A stretch of DNA of 60,006 nt from Membranihabitans marinus. GTDB lineage: Bacteria > Bacteroidota > Bacteroidia > Chitinophagales > Saprospiraceae. The stretch covers positions 246 to 60,251 of the forward strand of contig NZ_JAJQYA010000031.1 of assembly GCF_021729155.1 (NCBI RefSeq), in the 5' to 3' direction. This document shows, one piece after another, positions 42,550-50,973 of the stretch (position 1 is its first letter; each line of letters begins with the position of its first letter). The notes under the pieces are model-generated. The model saw only the letters and a list, made by a program, of their open reading frames with translations. It searched no databases and was not told the DNA's origin. The translations under genes and the position numbers were made by a program.

Positions 42550-42860
42550 TATGTAGAGACGCAATGCCTTGCGTCTCCTAACACCACCTATTTGAGACGC
42601 AAACCCACCCGGAGCACAGTGGCTCCGGTTCCTTCTGGCTTACCCACCCGAAACACGGAGGTTTTCGGCTAAATATCCTCGGCACAGTGGCTAAATACCT
42701 ATCGAATTACATTGCAGTCACGCCTCGGCACAGTGGCCTCGGTTCCTTCATCCAATTGATATTTAATCAATTGGGTTGCACTTCGTGCAACTGCATTCAG
42801 TCATGTTCGGTCATCATTCTGGCAACTTTACTCAGTTATTCAAAGTTAATCTTTGAACCT
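42550..42860 (-). repeat. Module cluster between convergent genes
   Basis: The cluster includes the hairpin GAGACGCAA-tgcc-TTGCGTCTC (about 42555-42576), c-hairpin CCGGAGC-cactgt-GCTCCGG (minus), and CCGAAAAC-ctccgt-GTTTCGG. The border cgaattacattgcagtcacgcc comes next. A full unit follows with hairpin b CCAATTGAT/ATCAATTGG (42752-42774) and hairpin a GTTGCAC/GTGCAAC, nearly identical to 546-650. A GTTGCCA-like remnant follows. It fills the gap between the aminotransferase and the DUF4180 gene. Confidence 0.8.
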
Positions 42861-42923
42861 GAACACTAAAAAAAATATAATGATAATAGTAATACCTGGA
42901 TAGGGTTGATTAATCTGTCTATT

Positions 42924-43271
42924 TTACTTGAGAACTTCTGCTGTGGATGAATAAAAATTTACCGTGTCGCCTTTGTTGCTTTCGTATATAAAGTCACGTA
43001 AACTTTTACTTTCGTACAAGGAAAAATCACCTACAATAACTAGTTGTAAACCATAATTCGAAAATTTTTGTAGAATCTCTCCTGCAAGACCAGTTCTTAG
43101 TTCAAAAAAATCGGGATGGAAATTTTTCTGATGAAGAACAACCTTATCAAAACCATTATAATAAATATTGCCCAATAAGTCTAATCCATCTGTTGCGTTG
43201 TTGATGATGGTTTCTTCTGAGCTTACTTCGGCAATTTTAGTTTTTCCTATTTCATGGGTTTTGATAATCAT
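42924..43271 (-). CDS. DUF4180 domain-containing protein
   Basis: The 115-residue cytoplasmic protein matches DUF4180 along its length. It has a first strand pair (KIAEVSSEETII), D.LDLLGNIYY, and the well-conserved block DFFELRTGLAGEILQKFSNYG. LVIVGDFS.Y.SKSLRDFIYESNKG completes the match. The function is unknown; the fold is thought to resemble STAS-like proteins, which is uncertain. The ATG at 43271 has no competing start. It is monocistronic, convergent with the aminotransferase across a repeat cluster. Confidence 0.87.
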   Translation of the reverse strand: MIIKTHEIGKTKIAEVSSEETIINNATDGLDLLGNIYYNGFDKVVLHQKNFHPDFFELRTGLAGEILQKFSNYGLQLVIVGDFSLYESKSLRDFIYESNKGDTVNFYSSTAEVLK

Positions 43272-43369
43272 CGGATTGGTTTTGGTCGGTGTTTGTGTTT
43301 AGTACAACAATTATATGGACTCTATTGAAGATAACTATTTACTTGAACTATTTTATTTATATAGGGCTT

Positions 43370-43424
43370 AAAAAAAATTACGCCATTGCGCAACTCATTT
43401 TATTTGAGGATGGCAATGGCGTAA
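43370..43424 (-). terminator. Terminator of the second thioredoxin-like pair
   Basis: TTACGCCATTGC at 43378-43389 pairs perfectly with GCAATGGCGTAA at 43413-43424, 12 bp around a 23-nt loop. On the minus strand it is followed by eight T residues, 32 bp beyond the operon's last stop codon. Confidence 0.85.
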
Positions 43425-43455
43425 AAGATTTATAAATTAACTTACTCCCTGTATT

Positions 43456-44184
43456 TTAACTAGCTTTAACGGGGCAGCCAATGGCTTTGGTGAAGTTGGG
43501 GTTGGGCTTTGCACCGTTTTCTAATGCTTCAATAGCGTTTTTAACATAATTCATTTTTACATTGTCGGCTGATTTGGCATTGTCGTCTATAGTGCCTATG
43601 TATTGAACTTTGCGTTCACTGTCCAACAAAAACACATGAGGAGTTCTTACTGCTCCGTATTTCGGGAAAATTTCATGATTGGTGTCTGCTAAATAAGGAT
43701 AGGGGAAGTTTTTTTCTTCCGCTCTTTTACGCATCGCTTCAAAACTTTCTTTATCGTTGTCTTCGCTTACATTAGGGTTGATCGTAATCACGGGATAACC
43801 TTTTGCTGCATAAGTATTGTGCAATTCAATCAATCGATCTTCGTACATTTTAGCAAAGGGACATTCATTGCATGTAAATACAACTATATAACCTTTCGCT
43901 TCTTTAAATGTGGATAAAGACACCATACTGCCGTCTACATTTTTTAATTCAAAATCTGCAGCGGTTTCTCCCAATTTATAACCTCCAATCTCTTCAAGGG
44001 TTTTTGTTTGTTCTGGATTGTGACCTCCTCTTGGCGGTCCTTTTCGCTCTCCGTCCTGTCTCGGTCCATGTTCTGGTCTGTCATTTTCCTGTTGATTATT
44101 TTGAGCGTTGCCGTTGTTACTACAAGAAGTCATTACGCCGGTAATTAAAATGGCGAATACTAGAAATTTAGTGATTATCTGCAT
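43456..44184 (-). CDS. Peroxiredoxin/thioredoxin-like lipoprotein (paralogue of 20883-21500)
   Basis: The 242-residue protein has a lipoprotein signal (TGVMTSC, Cys21) and a low-complexity linker rich in Asn, Gln, Arg, Gly and Pro (residues about 22-62). The same redoxin fold as the protein encoded at 20883-21500 follows: ETAADFELKNVDGSMVSLS, FTCNECPFAKMYEDR with CxxC, TPHVFLLD, and the terminal AIGCPVK cysteine. It should act in the periplasm on thiols or peroxides. Its start overlaps the upstream TlpA gene by 17 bp. Conserved gene order in both pairs implies a functional partnership. Confidence 0.83.
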   Translation of the reverse strand: MQIITKFLVFAILITGVMTSCSNNGNAQNNQQENDRPEHGPRQDGERKGPPRGGHNPEQTKTLEEIGGYKLGETAADFELKNVDGSMVSLSTFKEAKGYIVVFTCNECPFAKMYEDRLIELHNTYAAKGYPVITINPNVSEDNDKESFEAMRKRAEEKNFPYPYLADTNHEIFPKYGAVRTPHVFLLDSERKVQYIGTIDDNAKSADNVKMNYVKNAIEALENGAKPNPNFTKAIGCPVKAS

Positions 44185-44710
44185 AATTAATTGTTTTATA
44201 AATTTGATTTTCTAAATCTAGAAGGCTTTTAAAATTGCCTTCATAATACGAACGAGTTTTATTATTGTGAATAATGGTAAAAGGCAGTGCCCCAGACCAA
44301 TTGGGATCGATCTTGTCTATCCAACCATTGGCATCTGCGTCGTCTAAAAGCACAACTTTGGAAGTAATTCCTTTTTCTTTTAGAAAGGGTTTTAGTTCAG
44401 TTTCAATGTCTTGGGGAAAATCAAGGCTGACGAGTAGGATGTCGACATTGGGATTGTTTTTTTGATATTCTTGAATGATGGGTAATTCTTCAACACAAGG
44501 TGCACACCACATAGCCCAAAAATTGACGATGTGGGTTTTATCTGAATCGGTATATAAATATGGTTCTAATTCTTCAAAATTAAAAACGGGAATACTATCT
44601 GTTGTGGTCTTGGTTATAGGTGTATTTACTTTATTTTCATTGTCTACACAACTCATGTTAAATATGGAGCAAGTAAAAAGGATAATTAAAACGCTTATCT
44701 GTTTTATCAT
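44168..44710 (-). CDS. TlpA-like thiol:disulfide oxidoreductase lipoprotein (paralogue of 20398-20886)
   Basis: The 180-residue protein has a lipoprotein signal (SIFNMSC, Cys21) and a thioredoxin fold with WCAPC in NFWAMWCAPCVEELP, LLVSLDFPQD, and WSGALPFTII at the cis-proline. It is the first gene of a two-gene operon ending at the strong terminator near 43400. The paralogue downstream of dnaE keeps the same motifs and partner but has no lipobox. Both probably pass electrons to the peroxiredoxin-like partner, which is inference. Confidence 0.85.
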   Translation of the reverse strand: MIKQISVLIILFTCSIFNMSCVDNENKVNTPITKTTTDSIPVFNFEELEPYLYTDSDKTHIVNFWAMWCAPCVEELPIIQEYQKNNPNVDILLVSLDFPQDIETELKPFLKEKGITSKVVLLDDADANGWIDKIDPNWSGALPFTIIHNNKTRSYYEGNFKSLLDLENQIYKTINYADNH

Positions 44711-45290
44711 ATTTTAAAAATACTTTTGATATAGGGATTAGAGATACTTTTACCCCAAAGGTTTAAATGGTTTTTAAAAATCAATTCATTTTTTTATTAA
44801 TGATTTAGCTATAACCTAATTCCAGCCTAAATAGTATGTTGCGATTAAAATTTTTGTGTTTATTGAAATAATTTGTCTAAATCTCATTTTTTTGATATAA
44901 AACTGGATGTTTTAGTCAATTTTATGTCTTTTAGATGGTTTTTTGGTATTTTTTCTCTTGGGAATAGGGATTGTATTATTTATGTAGATAGAGTAGTCGA
45001 TCACTTTCAGTGGTTTATGGATTTTTTTATATTGAATTATTACCTATAGAATACTAAGTCAATATATTTGTTTTAAATTATAAATATTTCATTGTGTTAT
45101 TTTAGATGCCCTTAATTCATTGAATGGTTTTATTACCGTGGAGGTAATGATAAAAACCGTTTTAAAATAATTTTCCAATCTTATAGGATTTGATATTTGA
45201 TGGAATTTATTGGTTGGAAAACTTTAGCAGAGGATTGTCATGGATTTTATTAATGTCAAGATGGAGCCAATGACTGAGAACCTGACGATT
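44711..45290. other. AT-rich region without a gene
   Basis: About 580 bp of AT-rich sequence precede the TlpA operon on the minus strand. I found no gene, tRNA or hairpin module until the repeat border tttacggtgcagtcacgcc near 45288. Confidence 0.5.
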
Positions 45291-45522
45291 TACGGTGCAG
45301 TCACGCCTCGGCATGGTAGATGACACTATCGAATTATGTTGCAGTCACGCCTCGACGTAGAGACGCAATGCCTTGCGTCTCCTATCACCACCTATTTGAG
45401 ACACGAGGCTCACCCACCCGGAGCACAGTGGCTAAAAACCTATCGAATTACGTTGCAGTCACGCCTCGACGTAGAGACGCAATGCCTTGCGTCTTCCAAC
45501 ATAGATTTTAATTAATGCCAAG
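45291..45522 (-). repeat. Module borders and two GAGACGCAA hairpins
   Basis: The sequence gttgcagtcacgcctcgacg plus tagagacgcaatgccttgc occurs twice (about 45340-45382 and 45453-45495), each with the 9-bp hairpin GAGACGCAA-tgcc-TTGCGTC(T). Between them lie cacccacccggagcacagtg and the border cctatcgaattacgttgcag. These are mosaic pieces of the same families as at 42.6 kb. Confidence 0.75.
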
Positions 45523-45730
45523 CCAGAGCACAGTGGCTCCGGCTCCCTCGACTTGGCTCACCCACCCGGAGCACAGTGGCTCCGGCTCCCTCGACTTGGC
45601 CAACCCACCCGGAGCACAGTGGCTCCGGTTCCCTCGACTTGGCTCACCCACCCGGAGCACAGTGGCTCCGGCTCCCTCATCCGATGGACATTAAGTCCAT
45701 CGGGTTGCTCTATTGAGCAACTTCATTCGG
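45523..45730 (-). repeat. 43-bp tandem array of c-hairpins ending in a full module
   Basis: Four consecutive copies of a unit reading tcacccacccggagcacag, tggctccggctccctcgac, ttggc are present. They are one partial copy, then 45558-45600, 45601-45643 and 45644 onward, and each holds hairpin CCGGAGC-cactgt-GCTCCGG on the minus strand. The last copy joins hairpin b CCGATGGAC-attaa-GTCCATCGG (45681-45703) and hairpin a GTTGCTC-tatt-GAGCAAC (45704-45721). It lies directly at the 3' end of the DUF1343 gene. Confidence 0.88.
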
Positions 45731-45733
45731 TCG

Positions 45734-46966
45734 TTATTCAAAGTCGGGATAGAGAAGGTATTTTTTTCTCATTTTTTTGTATTCCGATAATTCCTCAGTC
45801 CAACTATTTTCAATCTCCTCTGCCGTCCAGCCTTTTTTGATTTTTTCTTGCAAACTCGCATTTCCTGCCAACTTATTGAAAAACTCTGATCGAACGATAA
45901 ATTTATCTTTGAAATCGGATTTTTGATAAAAATCCACAAAATACTTCATGGTAAAAGTAAAGGTCTTGGGATCAATGGACCTTAAATCAATTCCATAACA
46001 GGTCTTTCCTTTTTGTTCCACATGGGCGGCCATCCCTTCTCTTACTCCTGGGGTGAAAGTGAATTCGCCAAATCGAGGATCAGCATAACCAATGACCTGA
46101 AAGGGAAAATCAGTGCCTCTACCTACGCTGATATCAGTACCCTCAAACAAACACAGCGAAGGGTAAAGTCGAATGGATAGATAGTTGGGTAAGCTGGGTG
46201 AAGGAATTACTGGCGGTTCGTATAGGGTGGAATGGTCGTAATTCTCAACTGGGATAATGGTGATGTCACAAGTCTTGCCATTGTTTAACCAACCTTCACC
46301 ATTGATCATGGTGGCAAGCTCTCCTACAGTGAGTCCATGAACCATCGCTATTTTGTGATAACTGACCGTAGATTTGTATTTGTCATCTTTTCGAACAGGT
46401 CCAGCCACTTGGTCTCCATTGGGATTGGGTCTGTCTAATATCAAGAGCGGTGTTCCCTGATTTACACATAGTTGCATCAATCGATGCATAGAAGTGATAT
46501 AGGTGTAGAATCGAGCCCCTACATCCTGTAAGTCATAGATCATTATATCCACTGACCCCACTATCGAGTCCGCTTTGACATTTTTGCCGTAAAGGGTATG
46601 AAGGGCGATTCCTGTTTTGGAGTCAATATCGTTATCTACTTTTTCTCCTCGTTCTATTTTTCCTCTGAATCCGTGCTCTGGAGCAAAGGCAAATCGCACA
46701 TCAATACCGTTCGCTATTAATACATCTACCAGATGTTCTTGACCCACAACTGAGGTTTGATTACCCAAAATACCTACTTTCTTGCCCTTGAGTAAGGGCA
46801 GATATTTGGATAATTGATCCGCACCTGGAATGACTTCCTTTACCGCGGAAATCGTCGTGGAATCTGTATCGTTCTTGCTATCTTGTGGGGCTGTGGAAGC
46901 CTGGCATCCAATCACAAATAGCATAAAAATCAATGACAAACAACGGGTATATATATTTATTAGCAT
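45734..46966 (-). CDS. DUF1343 lipoprotein, NamZ-like exo-beta-N-acetylmuramidase
   Basis: The 410-residue lipoprotein (lipobox FVIGC, Cys21) matches DUF1343, now known to include the muropeptide exo-acetylmuramidase NamZ (GH171). Its motifs are LLKGKKVGILGNQTSVV, FAPEHGFRGKIERGEKVDN and LHTLYGKN. They continue with MIYDLQDVGARFYTYI, LLILDRPNPNGDQV, MVHGLTVGELA.MINGE, SLCLFEGTDISVGRGTDFPFQ, and a C-terminal half with YGIDLR. It probably trims peptidoglycan fragments in the periplasm for recycling. It is followed within four bases by a module array and is divergent from glyQS. Confidence 0.87.
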   Translation of the reverse strand: MLINIYTRCLSLIFMLFVIGCQASTAPQDSKNDTDSTTISAVKEVIPGADQLSKYLPLLKGKKVGILGNQTSVVGQEHLVDVLIANGIDVRFAFAPEHGFRGKIERGEKVDNDIDSKTGIALHTLYGKNVKADSIVGSVDIMIYDLQDVGARFYTYITSMHRLMQLCVNQGTPLLILDRPNPNGDQVAGPVRKDDKYKSTVSYHKIAMVHGLTVGELATMINGEGWLNNGKTCDITIIPVENYDHSTLYEPPVIPSPSLPNYLSIRLYPSLCLFEGTDISVGRGTDFPFQVIGYADPRFGEFTFTPGVREGMAAHVEQKGKTCYGIDLRSIDPKTFTFTMKYFVDFYQKSDFKDKFIVRSEFFNKLAGNASLQEKIKKGWTAEEIENSWTEELSEYKKMRKKYLLYPDFE

Positions 46967-47175
46967 AGGGATTGTTTTCTTAATATAGTCAATGAAAATG
47001 TAAAATCAAGATACAAATTTAATGCATTTGTCTATATTAATCGAGGATTGTCTTTACTTGTCATTAATATTACTAAATTATGTCAATATCAATGAATGTA
47101 ACTGGGGGATTGAGGACAAGCATCAAATTTTTTTCTTTATCATAGCCAATTTCGAGGAATCCACCTACAATTGTA

Positions 47176-47183
47176 TATTTTTG
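47176..47183 (+). promoter_or_regulatory. Candidate -7 box of glycyl-tRNA synthetase gene
   Basis: TATTTTTG fits TAnnTTTG and lies 42 bp before the ATG. No good -33 partner is visible, so support is weak. Confidence 0.3.
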
Positions 47184-47225
47184 CATTTTTAAAAATCTCT
47201 TGACATCGAATATTAAAAGTATAAA

Positions 47226-48770
47226 ATGGACGATCAATTTAAAAAGATAATCTCTCACGCTAAAGAATATGGATTTGTTTACCCTTCAAGTGAAATTTAT
47301 GAAGGACTAAGTGCGGTGTATGATTATGGCCCCATGGGTGTTGAACTAAAGAATAATATTAAGTCTTATTGGTGGAAATCTATGGTGCAAATGCACGACA
47401 ATATTGTGGGATTGGATGCCGCCATATTTATGCATCCTAAAACATGGAAAGCCTCTGGTCACGTAGATGCTTTTAATGATCCGATGATCGATAATAAGGA
47501 TTCCAATAAGCGATACAGAGCCGATGTATTGGTAGAGGACCATATTGCCAAAATAGAAGCCAAAGTCAATAAAGAAGTAGCTAAAGCTGCCAAAAGATTT
47601 GGTGATAGCTTTGATGAAGCACAATATAAGTCGACCAATCCTCGGGTAATGGGGTATTTGGATAAAATGCAGGGAATTCAAGATCGACTCAATGAGGCTA
47701 TGAAGGCAGGTGATATGACTGCTATGAAAACATTGATTGAAGATGAAGGAATCGTTTGTCCTATTTCAGGAACTAAAAATTGGACTGAAGTCAGACAATT
47801 CAATCTAATGTTTTCCACTCAATTGGGGAATATTGCCGGTGAAGAAACCGCTTTATACCTTCGTCCTGAGACCGCCCAGGGAATATTTGTCAATTTCCTT
47901 AATGTCCAAAAGACTACGAGACAGAAAATTCCATTTGGAATTGCCCAAATAGGTAAGGCTTTTAGAAATGAAATTGTAGCTAGACAATTTATTTTTAGAA
48001 TGCGTGAATTTGAACAGATGGAAATGCAGTTTTTTATTCAGCCTGGAACAGAGATGAAATGGTATGAATACTGGAAAGAAACCCGAATGAAATGGCATCG
48101 ATCTTTGGGAACTCCTGAGTCACATCTCCGTTTTCACAAGCACGAAAATTTGGCTCACTATGCCAATGCTGCCGCCGATATAGAATTTCAGTTTCCATTT
48201 GGATTTAAAGAATTAGAAGGTATTCATTCAAGAACTGATTTTGACTTGGGCAGTCATCAAGAATTGTCAGGAAAGAAATTGCAGTATTTTGATCCCGAAC
48301 TCAATGAAAATTATGTGCCATATGTATTAGAGACTTCCATAGGTTGTGATCGAATGTTTTTGGCAATGTTGTCGGAATCATTACAAGAAGAAGTAGTTCC
48401 GGATTCAAAAGGGAATGAAACTACTCGTACTGTTATGAAATTACATCCCGTATTGGCACCAGTTAAAGCTGCTATTTTGCCTTTGGTTAAAAACAAACCG
48501 GCTTTGACCGAGCATGCCAAAAAGATTTTTGACGAACTCAAGCTATATACCAACTGTCAGTACGATGAGAAAGATGCCATCGGAAGAAGATATCGAAGAC
48601 AGGATGCCATCGGTACCCCGTATTGTATAACAGTAGATTTTGAGACCATTGAAGACGATGGCAAGGTAACCTTAAGGGACAGAGATTCATTGGAACAAAA
48701 GAGAGTGACTGTCGCCGAAGCCAAAGCCATTATTCTTGAAAATTGCAGTGAGGCGAGTTTGTTGGGATAA
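47226..48770 (+). CDS. glyQS: Glycine--tRNA ligase (dimeric, eukaryote/archaeal type)
   Basis: This single-chain class II synthetase charges tRNA-Gly. The 514 residues start DQFKKIISHAKEYGFVYPSSEIYEGL...YDYGPMG. They include motif 2 in GKAFRNEIVARQFIFRMREFEQMEMQFF, LRPETAQGIFVNF, and HSRTDFDLGSHQ. Motif 3 is in VLETSIGCDRMFLAML. The anticodon-binding domain occupies about residues 395-505, with GRRYRRQDAIGTPYCITVDF. It is of the alpha2 dimer type rather than the bacterial GlyQ/GlyS alpha2beta2 type, as is usual in Bacteroidota. It may be read through into the esterase genes 45 bp downstream. Confidence 0.96.
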   Translation: MDDQFKKIISHAKEYGFVYPSSEIYEGLSAVYDYGPMGVELKNNIKSYWWKSMVQMHDNIVGLDAAIFMHPKTWKASGHVDAFNDPMIDNKDSNKRYRADVLVEDHIAKIEAKVNKEVAKAAKRFGDSFDEAQYKSTNPRVMGYLDKMQGIQDRLNEAMKAGDMTAMKTLIEDEGIVCPISGTKNWTEVRQFNLMFSTQLGNIAGEETALYLRPETAQGIFVNFLNVQKTTRQKIPFGIAQIGKAFRNEIVARQFIFRMREFEQMEMQFFIQPGTEMKWYEYWKETRMKWHRSLGTPESHLRFHKHENLAHYANAAADIEFQFPFGFKELEGIHSRTDFDLGSHQELSGKKLQYFDPELNENYVPYVLETSIGCDRMFLAMLSESLQEEVVPDSKGNETTRTVMKLHPVLAPVKAAILPLVKNKPALTEHAKKIFDELKLYTNCQYDEKDAIGRRYRRQDAIGTPYCITVDFETIEDDGKVTLRDRDSLEQKRVTVAEAKAIILENCSEASLLG

Positions 48771-48815
48771 TCATAGAGTTATTAATATAGGTTGTATTAC
48801 ATTAAATAATATGGA

Positions 48816-49742
48816 ATGAATATGAAACGAATTGCAATTTCTGTCTTGATGGTTATTCAATTTATGATGACTCCTTTATGGGGACAAAATGAAACCATTA
48901 CACTTTGGGAGAAAGATCAATTGGTCATTTCAAAAGATTATGAGGGTGAAATACACGATACAACCGATTTGATTAGAATCCGAAAGGTGACCAATCCCAT
49001 TATGGATGTTTATTTGCCATCGATCAAAAATCGGAAAAAATTGGCCGTTGTTATTTGTCCTGGTGGGGGATATCGGCATTTGGCTTGGAATTCGGAAGGT
49101 GGTGATTTCGCAAAGTTGTTGAATGCTCAAGGAATCACCGCCATCGTGCTTAAATATCGCCTACCCTACGAAGTAGACGGAGTGATCGATGACACCATGC
49201 CATTGCGCGATGCACTTAGGGCTATTCAAATAACTCGCTCTAATGCCGATAAATGGAATATTTCTGGCACTAAAGTCGGAATAATGGGGTTTTCTGCAGG
49301 AGGTCATTTGGCTGTGTCTGCAGGTGTACATTATGTGGATCAGGACAAACTTCAAGGCTTGGACGAAATCAATCAACCTTCTAGACCGGATTTTCTGGGA
49401 TTAATCTATCCGGTAGTATCCTTTAGCAAGTCTTATGCACATAGCGGGTCTAGAAACAATCTTTTGGGTAAGAATGCTAGTCAGGAAAAAATGGATTATC
49501 ATTCTGCCGAAAAACACGTAACAGAGGATACGCCTCCTACTTTTTTCTTACACGCCAGTGATGATAAAAGTGTACCAGTTAGCCACAGTATAGATTTTTA
49601 CCAAGAGTTGATTGCAAATAATGTTTCTGCTGAAATGCATATTTACCCAAAAGGGGGCCATGGTTTCGGTCTGGGATTTAAGGACGAGCATTTACAGAAA
49701 TGGCCCAATTTATTGGTTGAATGGATGTTGTTACAAGAATAG
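48816..49742 (+). CDS. Secreted alpha/beta hydrolase (BD-FAE/esterase type), paralogue 1
   Basis: The 308-residue protein has a signal peptide (residues about 3-23, ending LWGQ). It has an alpha/beta-hydrolase fold with CPGGGYRHLAW (oxyanion HGGG-like loop), the nucleophile elbow GFSAGGH near residue 163, and YPVVSF. HASDDKSVPVSHS supplies the acid, and KGGHGFGLG the histidine. Similar proteins act as acetylxylan or feruloyl esterases, though substrate is unproven here. A second in-frame ATG two codons on is possible. A close paralogue follows at 50022, separated by 279 bp. Confidence 0.87.
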   Translation: MNMKRIAISVLMVIQFMMTPLWGQNETITLWEKDQLVISKDYEGEIHDTTDLIRIRKVTNPIMDVYLPSIKNRKKLAVVICPGGGYRHLAWNSEGGDFAKLLNAQGITAIVLKYRLPYEVDGVIDDTMPLRDALRAIQITRSNADKWNISGTKVGIMGFSAGGHLAVSAGVHYVDQDKLQGLDEINQPSRPDFLGLIYPVVSFSKSYAHSGSRNNLLGKNASQEKMDYHSAEKHVTEDTPPTFFLHASDDKSVPVSHSIDFYQELIANNVSAEMHIYPKGGHGFGLGFKDEHLQKWPNLLVEWMLLQE

Positions 49743-50021
49743 TATTTTCAATATCAATTCATTTTCGTATTAAACACTCATTAGAAACCCCGTTCATGGA
49801 AGGTGATCTAATACCTAATGCGTTTTTAATATATACAGGTGTTACATATTGAATCCGTAGTTAACCTAGACTATATCTGTACAATGATGAATACTTTTTT
49901 AGTTATAAGCCTTGATCATAGATAAATAGTTTTGAAAAAAATGGATTGAGTTGGTTTCTCGCTACGATTTTTAATAAATTACGTGAAAATTGAAATAACT
50001 AAATAGATTAAAACACTTCCT

Positions 50022-50948
50022 ATGAAATTGAAACAAATAATATTTTTGACTCTTGTATGTTTTCAATGGAATAATTATCAACTTATGGCTCAAAATGAAA
50101 CCATAGAAATATGGGAGAAAGATCAACTCATCGTACCTCCAGGGTATGAAGATGAGGTGCACGAAATCAATGATATACTCAGAGTAAGCAAAGTGACCAA
50201 TCCTATTATGGATGTTTATTTGCCCTCTAAGAAAAATAGAAAAGACCTAGCCATGATTATCTGTCCAGGGGGTGGATATAGAATTTTGGCCTATGAATGG
50301 GAAGGTGGTGATTTTGCGAAATTGCTGAACGCCCAAGGCATTACTGCGATTGTGTTAAAATATCGACTGCCGTTTGAACACAATGGAAAGATAGATGACA
50401 CCATGCCTATGCGCGATGCTTTAAAAGCCATTCAAATCACCAGAAAAGAAGCAGAAAGATGGGGGATGAATAACCCTAAAGTCGGAATAATGGGCTTTTC
50501 GGCAGGTGGACATGTTGCTTCTTCGGCAGGGGTGCATTATGTAGATCAAGACAAATTGGAAGGACTAGATGAAATCGACCAACCTTCTAGACCGGATTTT
50601 TTGGGATTGATTTATCCTGTTGTTTCTTTTAGTAAGGAATATTCTCACATTGGTTCGAGAAATAATTTATTGGGCGAGAATGCAAGTGATGAAAAAATAG
50701 ATTACTATTCAGGAGAAGAACACGTAACAGCGGATACCCCGCCGACCTTTCTTATGCATGCCAGTGATGATAAAGGAGTTCCCGTTTCGAATAGTATAAA
50801 ATTTTATGAGGCTTTGATTGCTAATAATGTGCCGGCAGAAATGCATATTTATCCTCGAGGAGGCCATGGTTTTGGATTGGGTTTTAATGACAAACATCTT
50901 CAACAATGGCCCAATTTGTTAGTTAATTGGGTATTAGATCAACAATAA
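50022..50948 (+). CDS. Secreted alpha/beta hydrolase, paralogue 2
   Basis: This protein is the same length (308 residues) as its upstream neighbour and clearly duplicated from it. It shares the signal peptide layout, CPGGGYRILAYEWEGGDFAKLL, GFSAGGHVASSAGVHYVDQDKLEGLDEI, HASDDKGVPVSNS and RGGHGFGLGF. All catalytic elements are kept, so both copies look active. Divergence is concentrated in the first about 50 mature residues and scattered surface positions. The S9 peptidase gene begins 25 bp after its stop and is probably co-transcribed. Confidence 0.87.
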   Translation: MKLKQIIFLTLVCFQWNNYQLMAQNETIEIWEKDQLIVPPGYEDEVHEINDILRVSKVTNPIMDVYLPSKKNRKDLAMIICPGGGYRILAYEWEGGDFAKLLNAQGITAIVLKYRLPFEHNGKIDDTMPMRDALKAIQITRKEAERWGMNNPKVGIMGFSAGGHVASSAGVHYVDQDKLEGLDEIDQPSRPDFLGLIYPVVSFSKEYSHIGSRNNLLGENASDEKIDYYSGEEHVTADTPPTFLMHASDDKGVPVSNSIKFYEALIANNVPAEMHIYPRGGHGFGLGFNDKHLQQWPNLLVNWVLDQQ

Positions 50949-50973
50949 TTTTTAGATTTTAAAAACATAAGAA

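Noticed and set aside
45320-45840. Plus-strand frames at 45320-45511 and 45553-45840, one with repeated HPEHSGSGS-like units
   Set aside because: The peptide repeat is the translation of the 43-bp tandem hairpin array, and the second frame overlaps the real DUF1343 gene end.
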